A stretch of DNA of 64,000 nucleotides from Sphingomonas sp. PL-96 (GCF_020707215.1 NZ_JAJFET010000001.1:620001-684000), one strand, 5' to 3'; shown: positions 26,820 to 35,894, counted from the stretch's first letter. Translations and numbers: made by a program. The notes: a model not told the origin generated them from the letters alone.

Positions 26820-27203
26820 CTGGTTGCGGGCGGTCACCGTTCGCCACTTCAGACCTCGTCATAGGCGATGCGCCGCTGGCACGCTTGAATGCCGGCCAAG
26901 ATGGCTCGCAAGATCACACGCGCGGCACTATGGCCAGCCTGTTGCGTAACGAGGCTCCGCCCTCTCCGGAGGCCGCTTGCCGGCTAGCCCGCTGCTCGAA
27001 CTTCCACTCCGCACACCTTCAGCGAGCGGCCATTCTGCCGGCCGCCCAACCTCATTCCTACCTTCCCACGCTGTGTCGTTTTGGGACGAGGCTCCTATAA
27101 TGCCCTGTCAGCTTGTAGTGACTCTGCAACATTCACGTAGAAATACGTAAGGAACATCGGTGGATGTGGCAGGAACTTCTTGAAGGGTCAGGAGGGTGGT
27201 CAA
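26820..27203. other. gene-poor accessory stretch
   Basis: No convincing coding sequence. Open frames here lack ribosome sites and protein-like composition. TATAAT occurs at 27096-27101 but no good -35 partner was found. The interval opens the accessory region that ends with the IS element near 29.3 kb. Confidence 0.5.
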
Positions 27204-27389
27204 ATGCTGGTGCAGGTGGCATCTATCGGAACGACGCTCGCCGCGGCGCTTGTTGTTGTGCAACAGGTGAAGGTACGCCGCCAACGCAACTCGCGACTGG
27301 AGATGCGGCGGCAAAAGCGGGAAGAGCATGATCGGCTCTGGAATGACGCGGTCGCTCAGCAACGCGCCGAGGACCATACCGCCGACTGA
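27204..27389 (+). CDS. possible small membrane-anchored protein
   Basis: A 61-residue frame starting MLVQVASIGTTLAAALVVVQ, with one hydrophobic helix followed by a highly charged tail (VRRQRNSRLEMRRQKREEHD). The ATG at 27204 has GGAGG eight bases upstream. The topology would be N-terminal anchor with a basic cytoplasmic tail. No homologue is recalled, and the short length and accessory setting leave it uncertain. The 280 bp that follow hold nothing recognisable. Confidence 0.4.
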   Translation: MLVQVASIGTTLAAALVVVQQVKVRRQRNSRLEMRRQKREEHDRLWNDAVAQQRAEDHTAD

Positions 27390-27669
27390 CCGCCACCGCC
27401 TGTGTCAGTCATGCGGTGACGCAGCGGAGGGCGTCAAAGATGCTGCCCCTGGAACTCGGCGAGTCCGACCAGGGCGCCGTCTCGTGCCTCGACCTATTCG
27501 GGTGGAGTCCCGCCGGATGGCCGACCGGCAGGAAACGCTCCGAATGCCTGTACGCGCGAACGGCAGGGCGATCGTCCGGGCACGGGTTCCCGATCGGGAG
27601 CGCTGCATTCCAGGCTAAGACGCTAATTCCGACGTTCCGTGCGACCAGCGACGACGGTAACATCGTCGT

Positions 27670-28200
27670 ATGGATGCTGCTTCGAAGGTCATAGCCGTAA
27701 TGCGAGCCGATCCGCTCCGCTGGCATCTTCTGGGCGTAGTCAGTGCATTGGACCTGCCCGATGGGTGGATCGGCGCTGGCTTCGTCAGGAACGCCATATG
27801 GGACCACCTTCATGGCCGGCCCCCCTCCGCACCAACGGGCGATGTAGATGTAATTTGGCACGATCCGTTCTGCGTTGATGCGGCGAAGGACCGGAAACTC
27901 GAAGCGGTGCTGCACGTCGTAGAGCCGGCAATCCCATGGTCCGTGAAGAACCAGGCGAGGATGCACGGCCGGAATGCCGATGAGCCGTATTCCTCGGTGA
28001 CCGAGGCGATGCGATACTGGCCAGAAACGGCGACCGCCGTAGCCGTTCGCCGCGTTGGCAAAGACGACTGCGAAGTGGCAGCCCCCATGGGCCTAGGCGA
28101 CCTGATGCAGCTAGTCCTGAGACCAACCCCGCACTTCGCTGGCAAGAAGCGCCATATCTACGAGGGACGGGTGCGGTCGAAGGGTTGGATGAAAGCCTGA
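27670..28200 (+). CDS. nucleotidyltransferase family protein (NTP_transf_6/DUF925-like)
   Basis: A 176-aa protein resembling the NTP_transf_6 (DUF925) nucleotidyltransferase-fold family. The N-terminal helix region MRADPLRWHLLGVVSALDLP is followed by GFVRNAIWDHLHGRP and TGDVDVIWHDP, where the DVDV acids are the expected metal-binding pair. Further family blocks are KNQARMHGRN, EPYSSVTEAMRYWPETATAV and the basic C-terminus. Start at ATG 27670, or at ATG 27700, which fits the family N-terminus equally well; neither has a strong ribosome site. Biological role unknown. It ends 24 bp before the left boundary of the IS element. Confidence 0.72.
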   Translation: MDAASKVIAVMRADPLRWHLLGVVSALDLPDGWIGAGFVRNAIWDHLHGRPPSAPTGDVDVIWHDPFCVDAAKDRKLEAVLHVVEPAIPWSVKNQARMHGRNADEPYSSVTEAMRYWPETATAVAVRRVGKDDCEVAAPMGLGDLMQLVLRPTPHFAGKKRHIYEGRVRSKGWMKA

Positions 28201-28223
28201 CCTCTTTTGCGAAGCGAGTCCAA

Positions 28224-28977
28224 TTAGGCCGTAGACTCATAAGCTCGGAGCCACAGCCGCATTGAGGCGAGCTGGATCATGGCGAGGAAGTTGGCGGCGA
28301 GGTTGTCGTAGCGGGTGGCGACGCGGCGGAAGTGCTTGAGCTTGGAGAAGAACCGCTCGATCAGGTTGGGTTCGCGGTAGAGGCGCTTGCTGAAGCATGG
28401 TTTCCATTTGCGGTTGCTTTTCGGCGGGATGTTGGGCGTTGCGCCCTGGTCCTGGATCAGCTCACGGATGCGGTCGGCTTCGTAGGCCTTGTCGGCCAGC
28501 ACGATGGTGCGCGGACCAAGGTGGCTGAGCAGCGTGTCCGCGGTCTGCCCTGCGGTCAAGCCGAGCCGGATCGGGAGGCCTTGCGCATCAACGACGACGT
28601 GGATCTTGGTCGTGAGCCCGCCGCGTGATCGACCGAGACAGTGATCTGCACCCCCCTTTTTGACGTCGCGGCCTGCTGGTGGGCGCGAACGGAGGTACTG
28701 TCGATCATCTGTATCTCGCCGTCGTGCGCGGCGGTGATGGCGTCCATCAGGCTGTCCCACACCCCCCGCGTCGCGCCATCGCACGAAGCGGTTGTAGCAG
28801 GGTGGTACGCGGACCATAGCGCTCGGGCAGGTCGCGCCACGGCGCACCGGATCGCAACACCCAAAAGATGCCGTTCAGCACACGGCGCTCATCGACGCGC
28901 GGCACGCCTCTAGGCTTATTGGGCAGCAGCGGCTCGATCACGCGCCACTCGAAGTCGGTCAGGTCATATCGGCTCAT
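28224..28977 (-). pseudogene. IS5-family transposase, frameshifted
   Basis: The DDE transposase is spread over three frames. Frame 1 from 28977 gives MSRYDLTDFEWRVIEPLLPN through GPRTT. An extra C near 28800 shifts into CYNRFVRWRDAG. An extra G in the run 28762-28767 shifts into VWDSLMDAITAAHDGEIQMI. At the A5G6 tract (28651-28661) a -1 shift returns to DHCLGRSRGGLTTKIHVVVD. The catalytic acids are still visible: MIDSTSVR, LADKAYEAD and NLIERFFSKLKHF. The A5G6 shift may be the element's own programmed frameshift; the two +1 insertions look inactivating, unless they are homopolymer sequencing errors. Confidence 0.85.
28228..28242. repeat. IS left terminal inverted repeat
   Basis: GCCGTAGACTCATAA, paired with 29302-29316. 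The preceding TTAG (28224-28227) matches the TTAG after the right end. Confidence 0.55.
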
Positions 28978-29068
28978 GCCGACGCTGAATCAGAAGCAGG
29001 CCTGCGAGGGAAGATGCCAAGCGGCGGGCTCTACTTGCGAACGCGGCAGGGGTTGATAGCATCCACGG

Positions 29069-29281
29069 ATGAACGAGCTGGCAATCAGCGGGATAGCCCT
29101 AGCCGTGATAGCAGCTGGCGCGCTGGCGGCTGGCTTTGCTACCGGCGAAATGCCGTTCGACTACAAAGCTTTAGACACCGGGCGAGCCACCGCCCCGGTC
29201 ACATTCTGGGGCTTTGCTGCATCCTGGGCGATGTTCATCATCCTTGGGACCGCCATCGCCATACGGCACTGGGGTGCCTGA
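29069..29281 (+). CDS. small two-helix membrane protein, possible IS passenger
   Basis: A 70-aa protein with two hydrophobic segments: ISGIALAVIAAGALAAGFAT near the N-terminus and VTFWGFAASWAMFIILGTAI near the C-terminus, linked by an acidic loop (GEMPFDYKALD). No family recognised. It lies between the transposase and the right inverted repeat, opposite in orientation to the transposase, so it may be carried by the element. Alternatively it is a host gene and the right repeat is fortuitous. The ribosome site before ATG 29069 is weak. Confidence 0.5.
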   Translation: MNELAISGIALAVIAAGALAAGFATGEMPFDYKALDTGRATAPVTFWGFAASWAMFIILGTAIAIRHWGA

Positions 29282-29301
29282 CGAAAGCTCACGTCTTCAG
29301 T

Positions 29302-29316
29302 TTATGAGTTCACGAC
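29302..29316. repeat. IS right terminal inverted repeat
   Basis: TTATGAGTTCACGAC. Its reverse complement matches the left end at 12 of 15 positions; all mismatches are transitions. TTAG follows at 29317-29320. Confidence 0.5.
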
Positions 29317-29424
29317 TTAGGCCGCTTGGGACGCCAGCACCGCCCAATCCCGCGACCCCGTTTCACCATCCCGATGTGAAAGCCCATGACCGTGTCGGTC
29401 GTCGTCCCCAAGCGGGAGAGTTGC

Positions 29425-30441
29425 TTAGCTGGAGCGGTGACCTAACCGCCAGGTGAGGAGCCGGATGAATGGCTCCGGATCGTCCAAGCGGAATGCAATG
29501 CGGGCGAACGAACCTCGCTTTTTCAGAAGTGAGCGACGCCGCAGAGGGCGATCCAATCGCAGCATGATGTTGGGCCAGGCAAGAAGCGCCGCGTTGAGGG
29601 TCTCGGGATCGCGTGCCGCCTCGCCGGTCAAGCTGCCCTCGATGGCAACGATCGCGTCGAGCGGCACGAACTGGTCGATCAGGAAGCCGGCCCGCACGCG
29701 CACGCCCTCGGGCGTCAACAGCACCGGCCTGTATCGAAACGACTTGATGAGGCCGACCAGGTACACGAACCCTACATCGCTCAGGACGAACATGACCAGC
29801 GCGGCCCTGCGGCTCCAGTGTCCGACGAGCAGATGGTAGACGGCGATTTCGATTGCCGACAGGATCAGCAGCGTCGCGCACATCGGCGTCAGGTGCTTGT
29901 GATAGGCAAAGGCGCGGGCGTTTGCTGGCACGTCCGCCGGTCCGCCCCAGCGGAACAGCGCCATGTGGATCACCGTCATCTCCGCCACCGCCAGGCGGAC
30001 CAGCGCTGGCGGAAAGATCTCCGATGCGGCCGACACCCACCGCTCTTTCCGGTCGACGCCCCCTCTGCCCACCGCCCGGCGCGCTCGGGCCGTGGCCCAG
30101 GCGACATGGCCTAGAACGACAGCCGCCATCGCGAGCGCCAGGATCGGCGTCTCGAACAGCACGCCCCGCATCGCCGATGGTGAACCCAGCCAGACGGTGA
30201 AGCTGGCGCCCGCTAGCACGCCCAAGACCGCGCTCCACGCCGGCTTTCCGGCCGATCGAGCGATCAGGGACAACATCAGCGTGTCCGCGACTACCCACAG
30301 GAATAGTAACAGCGATGCAAACGGATAGGCAGTCGCCAACGGCGTCCGTATCGCCAATCCAGCCAGCGCGACGATAACAACGGGCACAATGCTTGCGGCG
30401 AGATGTCGGCGGTCGACGCCATCACGGGTCTGTGCTGCCAT
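29425..30441 (-). CDS. polytopic membrane protein of unknown function
   Basis: A 338-aa inner-membrane protein from ATG 30441, behind GGGGA; an upstream ATG at 30495 is weaker. About six hydrophobic segments fill residues 10-230 (IVPVVIVALAGLAI; FASLLLFLWVVADTLMLSLI; PILALAMAAVVLGHVAWATA; LTPMCATLLILSAIEIAVYH; ALVMFVLSDVGFVYLVGLI). The last 100 residues are soluble and beta-like (RPVLLTPEGVRVRAGFLIDQ; FVPLDAIVAIEGSLTG), resembling a small bacterial PH-like domain. No family named with confidence. It lies immediately beyond the IS right end (about 105 bp). Confidence 0.72.
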   Translation of the reverse strand: MAAQTRDGVDRRHLAASIVPVVIVALAGLAIRTPLATAYPFASLLLFLWVVADTLMLSLIARSAGKPAWSAVLGVLAGASFTVWLGSPSAMRGVLFETPILALAMAAVVLGHVAWATARARRAVGRGGVDRKERWVSAASEIFPPALVRLAVAEMTVIHMALFRWGGPADVPANARAFAYHKHLTPMCATLLILSAIEIAVYHLLVGHWSRRAALVMFVLSDVGFVYLVGLIKSFRYRPVLLTPEGVRVRAGFLIDQFVPLDAIVAIEGSLTGEAARDPETLNAALLAWPNIMLRLDRPLRRRSLLKKRGSFARIAFRLDDPEPFIRLLTWRLGHRSS

Positions 30442-30854
30442 GGAATCCCCGTCCGCCCGCGCAAACGACCGGGTGCTGGTCTGGCGCAACGTCACCCGTG
30501 CTTATACGCGGACGTCGCGGGCGATCGCCAGCATTGCCATCTCCTCAAAACAGTTTTCGGCCGTTTGATGAACATCTCGGCGGACATGAACGGACCGGGA
30601 CGTCGCCAGACAGGCGACGCGGATGGCGGTCGATCAGCTTTGCTTTGCGGAGCTTGTCCAAGGCTGCAGTTCGGCGGCTGAGCGCAGGCTCGGTGAGATG
30701 CAGCGGCTGTCACGGGCAGCCGCTATCGGGCTGTACCGGCTGGGAGCCGCATGATCATCGTCCGGCGGTGCGCCCGCTGGCCCTCAACCGCTGCGGCCCC
30801 GTCCTCCCTCACGCATGGTCCTTCGCGCAAGTATGGGCACGATCGGCACCCGGA
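30442..30854. other. intergenic region with a possible regulator remnant
   Basis: No intact gene. On the minus strand around 30560-30715 one frame reads HLTEPALSRRTAALDKLRK, reminiscent of a Crp-type helix-turn-helix, but it is bounded by stops and has no start. It is treated as a possible decayed fragment only. Confidence 0.3.
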
Positions 30855-33737
30855 TTAGCTTGCCTCGATGATGCTTCGGATGCGGGTTGCCAGCGCGTCG
30901 ATGGCGAAGGGCTTGGTCATCATCGACATGCCGGGATCCAGGAAGCCGTTCGCGATCGTCGCGTTTTCTGCGTAGCCGGTCATGAACAGGATCTTGAGGT
31001 CAGGGCGTCGTTCGCGCGCCGCATCGGCAAGCTGGCGCCCGTTCAGCCCCGGCAGGCCGATATCGGTGATGAGCAGGTCGATCCGCCGCTTCGACTGAAG
31101 GAGCATCAGTCCTGAAGGACCATCCACGGCTTCGATGGCTCGGTAGCCAAGCTCCTCCAGCACATCGACTACGAGCGCGCGGACAGCCGTTTCGTCCTCG
31201 ACGACGAGCACCACTTCGCCGCGCTCGGCGCGCAGTTCGTCACCCAGTTCCCCGGTTGTGCTTTCCTCCTCCTCTCCTTCGCCATAGTGGCGGGGGAGGT
31301 AGAGCTTGAAGGTCGTGCCCTTGCCAACCTCCGAGTAGATCTTGGCATAGCCTTCGGACTGGCGCGCGAAGCCGTAGATCATCGACAAGCCCAGGCCGGT
31401 CCCCTGACCGATCGGCTTGGTGGTGAAGAACGGCTCGAACGCCTTGCTGATCGTGTCGGCGGTCATGCCGACGCCCGTGTCCGTTACGCAGATGCAGACA
31501 TACTGGCCGGGCTTCACCTCGCGCTGGCGTGCCGCATAGGCATCGTCGAGATGCGCGTTGCAGGTCTCGATGGTGAGGGTGCCGCCCTCGGGCATCGCGT
31601 CCCGCGCGTTGATCGCGAGGTTGAGGATCGCGCTTTCGAGCTGGTGCGGGTCGCACAGCGTCTGCCACAGCCCGCCGGCGGTGACGATCTCGAGCCGGAC
31701 GGCTTCTCCGATCGTCCGGCGCAGCAGTTCCTCCATGCCGGTGACGAGCCGGTTGGCACTGACGGGCTTGGGATCGAGCGGCTGCCGGCGCGAGAAGGCG
31801 AGGAGGCGATGCGTCAGGGCGGCTGCGCGGTTCGCCGACGTGATCGCCGTCGTCGTGTACCGCTCCATCTTGCTCATGTCGCCCTTGGCGAACTGGCGCT
31901 GCATCATGTCGAGTGAGCCGATCACGCCGGTGAGCAGGTTGTTGAAGTCGTGCGCGATGCCGCCCGTGAGCTGGCCGACCGCCTCCATTTTCTGGGCCTG
32001 CCGGAGTTGTTCCTGCGCCGCCTCCAGTTCGGCCTGGCGCGCCTTCTCCTCCGTCACGTCGCGGGTGACGGAATAGAGCTTGCCCGCTTCGGGCACCGCC
32101 ACCCAGGACAGCCATCGCCACTCGCCGTTCCTGGCACGGTAGCGGTTCTCGAACTGCATGACGGGACTGCCCGCACGCACGCGCTCGAACGCCTCGGCGC
32201 TCGCTCTGATATCGTCTGGATGGGCGAAGTCCGCGTAGGGACGGCCCTCGATTTCATCGACAGGCCAACCCAGCGCGACGGCCCAGGCCGGGTTCACGGC
32301 GTCAAAACTGGCCGATTCCAGATCAATGACGGACAGCAGGTCGAGGCTGAGCTGCCAGATAAGGCCCCGCTCACGCGAGCGCTCGACCACCTCGCGCTCA
32401 AGGTCCGCGTTGAGCGCGCGTAGCTGATCCTCAGCCTTCTTGCGCTCCGTAATGTCGAGCGAAGACCCGACCAGACCGATGACCGCGCCTTCTGCATCTC
32501 GGAAGGGTGCCTTGGTAGACAGCCAGATCGCCCGGCGGCCGTCCGGGTAGGTGACCTCTTCCTCCAGCGCCTCGGTCCGATTCTCGGCCATGACGCGCGC
32601 GTCGTTGGCCATCACCGCCTCGCCCTGTGCGGGGTCGTCGAGGAACTCGCGATCGGTGCGACCGATGATCTCGGACAGCGGCTTGCCGACCAGTTCGACC
32701 GTGCCGCGATTTGCGGCGACGATCCGTCCTTCGCGGTCCTTGGCGTACACGACACCGGGCACCGCCTCCATCACCGCTTCCAGCAGGTTCTTGGCGCTGC
32801 GCAGCGCGTCCTCCGCTTCCCGGCGCTCATCGATGTCGATGACGGACCCGACATAGCCCAAATACTCGCCGTCGTCGCCGAAGCGCGGTGTCGCCGCGTC
32901 GATCGCCCAGCGGTAGGTGCCGTCCGCCCGGCGCAAGCGATACTCCAACCGCAACGGCTTGCGGGTGGCATCGGCCTCGATGAACGCCTGCTCGGCCGCG
33001 GGCCTGTCCTCCGGATGCGTCGCGTCGAGCCAACCGTGACCTAGTGCCTCTGCCTCGCTCTGGCCGGTGAACTCGTACCAGACGCGGTTGAGGTAGGTGC
33101 ACTGCCCTTGCGGGTCGGTGACCCACATCATCACTGGCGTGTTGTCGGCCATGTTGCGGAAGCGCGCTTCACTGTCCGCCAACGCTGCCTGGATCTGGCG
33201 GAGACGCTGCTCGCCGGCTTCTGCCGCCTCGAGCTGGCGGCTCCGCTCCTCCAGCGTACGCCGCAGCTCCAGTTGCGCCATGACCTGCCGCGCCAGCACG
33301 CGCAGCGTTTCCTGCTGCAGCTCGGTGAGTTGCCTGGGGCGATGATCCAGCACGCAAAGCGTGCCGATCGGCAGGCCTTCCTCGGTCTTGAGCAACGCGC
33401 CGGCGTAGAAGCGCAGGTGCGGTTCGCCGACCACCAGCGGATTGCAGTTGAAGCGGGGATCCTGGGTGGCGTCGGGGACAAGCAGGAAGTCCTGCTCCAG
33501 GAGCGCCTTCGCGCAGAAGGAGCTTTCCAATGGCGTCTCTCGCACGCCCAAGCCGACCTCCGCTTTGAAGAACTGCCGGCCCCCGCCGATCAGGTTCACC
33601 ACCGCAATCGGCGCCTCGCACAGCTTGGCGGCCAGTGCCGCCACCTCGTCGAAAGCGGCCTCGCGGGGCGTGTCCATCACGTCGTAGCGTGCCAGTGCCG
33701 CCAAACGCCGGCGTTCCAGATCCATCACGTCGTTCAT
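30855..33737 (-). CDS. GAF-PAS hybrid sensor histidine kinase/response regulator
   Basis: A 960-aa soluble hybrid kinase with no membrane helix. Order: GAF domain (about 20-165, FFKAEVGLGVRETPLESSFC), three PAS domains (about 190-305, 318-435, 460-565), HisKA with His596 in GGIAHDFNNLL, HATPase (N box NLAINARDAMPEGG, G boxes DTGVGM and GQGTGLGLSM) and a C-terminal receiver with Asp892 (LLITDIGLPGLNG) and Lys in TKPF. Signal would pass by phosphotransfer from His596 to Asp892. Start ATG 33737; GTG 33740 is equally close. It follows a second hybrid kinase gene with a gap of only a few bases, so the two form an operon. Confidence 0.92.
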   Translation of the reverse strand: MNDVMDLERRRLAALARYDVMDTPREAAFDEVAALAAKLCEAPIAVVNLIGGGRQFFKAEVGLGVRETPLESSFCAKALLEQDFLLVPDATQDPRFNCNPLVVGEPHLRFYAGALLKTEEGLPIGTLCVLDHRPRQLTELQQETLRVLARQVMAQLELRRTLEERSRQLEAAEAGEQRLRQIQAALADSEARFRNMADNTPVMMWVTDPQGQCTYLNRVWYEFTGQSEAEALGHGWLDATHPEDRPAAEQAFIEADATRKPLRLEYRLRRADGTYRWAIDAATPRFGDDGEYLGYVGSVIDIDERREAEDALRSAKNLLEAVMEAVPGVVYAKDREGRIVAANRGTVELVGKPLSEIIGRTDREFLDDPAQGEAVMANDARVMAENRTEALEEEVTYPDGRRAIWLSTKAPFRDAEGAVIGLVGSSLDITERKKAEDQLRALNADLEREVVERSRERGLIWQLSLDLLSVIDLESASFDAVNPAWAVALGWPVDEIEGRPYADFAHPDDIRASAEAFERVRAGSPVMQFENRYRARNGEWRWLSWVAVPEAGKLYSVTRDVTEEKARQAELEAAQEQLRQAQKMEAVGQLTGGIAHDFNNLLTGVIGSLDMMQRQFAKGDMSKMERYTTTAITSANRAAALTHRLLAFSRRQPLDPKPVSANRLVTGMEELLRRTIGEAVRLEIVTAGGLWQTLCDPHQLESAILNLAINARDAMPEGGTLTIETCNAHLDDAYAARQREVKPGQYVCICVTDTGVGMTADTISKAFEPFFTTKPIGQGTGLGLSMIYGFARQSEGYAKIYSEVGKGTTFKLYLPRHYGEGEEEESTTGELGDELRAERGEVVLVVEDETAVRALVVDVLEELGYRAIEAVDGPSGLMLLQSKRRIDLLITDIGLPGLNGRQLADAARERRPDLKILFMTGYAENATIANGFLDPGMSMMTKPFAIDALATRIRSIIEAS

Positions 33738-33744
33738 CACTCGA

Positions 33745-35718
33745 TTATTTCGACATCGCGCTGCGCAGCACGCGGGCAAGCCCTTCGGCGGTATAGGGTT
33801 TCTGCAGCAAGTCGAAGCCGTGCGAGCCCTCGGCGGCGAGGACATGGCTGTACCCGCTCGTCAGCACGACCGGCAGCTCGGGGAACCGGCTGCGGAGCGT
33901 CTCGGCAAGCTCGATGCCTGAAATCCCCGGCATGACCACGTCGGTGAAGACGATGTCGAACTTCTTCGGTTCGGCTTCGATCATTGCCAGAGCCTCCTGG
34001 CCGCTCGGCACCCACATGTTGCCATAGCCCAGGTCGCCGATGAGATGGGCGGCGAACTCGCCAACGAGCTGATTGTCCTCGACCAGCAGCACGCATCCGC
34101 CGCCCGAAGGAGGCGCGGTAGCTGTCGGGGGAGTGAGATCCGAGTCCCCATGCGTCTCGCGCTCGTCGGCACGCAGCAGGTAGAGGGTGAAGGTCGCACC
34201 TTCGTCGGCGCCGCTCTCGATCACGATGTCCCCGCCGGACTGCTTGGCGAAACCGAACACCTGGCTGAGGCCGAGCCCTGTGCCCTTGCCGACGTCCTTG
34301 GTGGTGAAGAACGGCTCGAAAACCCTCGGCAGATCCTCCGCGCTGATCCCGCTGCCGGTATCGCTCACGGCGACTGCGATGAAACGGCCTTCGACCGCCG
34401 CATGACCACGGGTCGCGGGTATGCCTTCTCGCTCCTCAACGAGAAGGGTCAGCCGACCTTCGCCCTCCATCGCATCGCGTGCATTGACGGTCATGTTGAG
34501 GATGGCCGTCTCGAACTGGTTGGGATCGGCATGGACGACGCAGGGCTCGCACCTGACCTGGAGGTCGATTTCGACCCGTGAGCCGGACACCGTCTTCAGG
34601 ACTTCCATTCCCTGACGGAGACGCTCGACAACGTCGAAGTGCTCGGCCTTGAGCGGCTGCCGCCTGGCGAAGGCCAGGAGCTGGTTGGTAAGCTTGGCGG
34701 CGCGTTCCGCGGTTTCCTTGATCGAGGCGAGGTAGCGCTGGCGCTTCTGCTCGGCGAGGTCCGGGCGCGCCAACAGGTCGATGCTGCCGAGAATCACCGT
34801 CAGTAGATTGTTGAAATCGTGCGCGACACCGCCAGTCAGCTGACCGATGGCCTCCATCTTCTGGCTCTGACGCAGCGCTTCCTCGACCCGCTCCCGCTCG
34901 GCCACCTCGGCAACAAGGCTCCGCTGTGACTCCTCCAGCGCTGCGACCTGGTCGGTCACGGTATGCTCGAGCGAGAGGTTGAGGTCCTCCAGCATCGCCC
35001 TGGCCTTGGCCTCGTTCTCGACATCGATGCAGGTGCCGATCCAGCGCAGGACACGTCCCTGATGGTCCTGCTCGGGGATGCCGCGGCACGCGAAGCATCG
35101 ATATTCCCCGTCTCCGTCGGCAACCATGAACGTCTCATCGAACGGGTTGCCCGTTCGGATCGCCTCCGCCCAGGCATCGCGGGCACGATCCCGGTGCTTG
35201 GGGTGGATCGCCTCCAGCCAGCGGTCACCCAGAAGCTCGCGATCGCTCCGCCCCGTGTAGGTTTTGAAGCGGACGTTGGTCTGCACGTAATGGCCGTCCG
35301 CATCCGCTTCGAACACGAAGCCGGGTAGCGCATCGGTGAGGGAGGCCAGGCGGCGCGCGACCTCCCGCTCTTTCGTCCGGTCGCGGACGATCTTCAGGAA
35401 ACCGGGGCCCGTCTTGAGCGGCATCATGAGGCCGGAGCCCCAGAAGCGGCTGCCATTCTGGCGCAGGTGAAACCGTTCGTTGACGGCGCGACCGTCGCTG
35501 CGCGCCCGCCCAAGCTCGTGTTCCGGAGATCCTGCTGCCTGGTCTTCCTCGGTGAAGATGATCCGTCCGTGCTGGCCGATCGCCTCCTCGGGCGACCAGC
35601 CCAGGATCGCTTCGGCACCGGGATTCCAGCTGGTGATATTGCCATGCTCGTCGAAGGTGATGATCGCGAAGTCGGTCGCGCTTTCGACGATCTGCTGGGC
35701 GAGGGTCGGATCAATCAT
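33745..35718 (-). CDS. PAS-PAS hybrid sensor histidine kinase/response regulator
   Basis: A 657-aa soluble hybrid kinase. Two PAS domains (about 8-115 and 125-240; ITSWNPGAEAILGWSPEEAI is a typical PAS core), coiled linker, HisKA with His300 in GGVAHDFNNLL, HATPase (NARDAMEGEG, DTGSGIS, GKGTGLGLSQVFGF) and receiver with phospho-acceptor Asp593 (IVFTDVVMPGISG). Its start codon overlaps the stop of a ParD-like antitoxin gene (ATGA at 35715-35718). The next kinase gene begins a few bases after its stop. This suggests one transcript: antitoxin-like DNA-binding protein, kinase, kinase. Confidence 0.92.
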   Translation of the reverse strand: MIDPTLAQQIVESATDFAIITFDEHGNITSWNPGAEAILGWSPEEAIGQHGRIIFTEEDQAAGSPEHELGRARSDGRAVNERFHLRQNGSRFWGSGLMMPLKTGPGFLKIVRDRTKEREVARRLASLTDALPGFVFEADADGHYVQTNVRFKTYTGRSDRELLGDRWLEAIHPKHRDRARDAWAEAIRTGNPFDETFMVADGDGEYRCFACRGIPEQDHQGRVLRWIGTCIDVENEAKARAMLEDLNLSLEHTVTDQVAALEESQRSLVAEVAERERVEEALRQSQKMEAIGQLTGGVAHDFNNLLTVILGSIDLLARPDLAEQKRQRYLASIKETAERAAKLTNQLLAFARRQPLKAEHFDVVERLRQGMEVLKTVSGSRVEIDLQVRCEPCVVHADPNQFETAILNMTVNARDAMEGEGRLTLLVEEREGIPATRGHAAVEGRFIAVAVSDTGSGISAEDLPRVFEPFFTTKDVGKGTGLGLSQVFGFAKQSGGDIVIESGADEGATFTLYLLRADERETHGDSDLTPPTATAPPSGGGCVLLVEDNQLVGEFAAHLIGDLGYGNMWVPSGQEALAMIEAEPKKFDIVFTDVVMPGISGIELAETLRSRFPELPVVLTSGYSHVLAAEGSHGFDLLQKPYTAEGLARVLRSAMSK

Positions 35719-35894
35719 CCCTGGCGAGCTTCCACTGCCACGGCGCGCCCTTTTGTCTGTCGCTCGACAAGGATGCGCAGGCCCGCGCGGATCACCTCGC
35801 TGGCGGTGGCGTAATGGCCGGAAGCGACCTCATCGGCCACAAAGCGATCGAGTTCCTGGCTGAGCGAAATGGTGCGTGTAAGCCGGCGTGCCAT
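35715..35894 (-). CDS. ParD/CopG-like ribbon-helix-helix antitoxin without toxin
   Basis: A 59-aa protein starting MARRLTRTISLSQELDRFVA. The N-terminal strand RRLTRTISLS and the helices DRFVADEVASGHYATASEVI and RAGLRILVERQ are the ParD-type ribbon-helix-helix pattern (dimeric DNA binding, C-terminal toxin-contact helix). In ParDE modules a parE toxin follows; here the gene instead overlaps a hybrid kinase by 4 nt (ATGA) and no parE-like frame is found on either side. It may act as a transcriptional autoregulator of the kinase operon. This coupling role is inferred. Confidence 0.8.
   Translation of the reverse strand: MARRLTRTISLSQELDRFVADEVASGHYATASEVIRAGLRILVERQTKGRAVAVEARQG

Larger units (their letters stand above)
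28228..29316 (-). mobile_element. IS5-family element (IS427-like), possibly with a passenger gene
   Basis: About 1.09 kb. The left end reads GCCGTAGACTCATAA (28228-28242) and the right end is its imperfect inverse (29302-29316, 12 of 15 matching). Both ends are flanked outside by TTAG (28224-28227 and 29317-29320), which fits the 4-bp YTAR target duplication of the IS5 family. Inside are a broken DDE transposase on the minus strand and a small plus-strand gene. The transposase stop codon TAA comes from the duplicated target, as seen in some IS5 relatives. The right boundary is less certain than the left because IS427-type elements are usually nearer 0.8-0.9 kb. Confidence 0.6.

Noticed and set aside
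27135..27148. ACGTA-GAAA-TACGT inverted repeat
   Set aside because: Too short and isolated to assign as an operator or terminator.
30560..30715. A Crp-like helix-turn-helix on the minus strand
   Set aside because: Only about 40 residues resemble the fold, bounded by stops with no start; kept as a possible remnant, not a gene.
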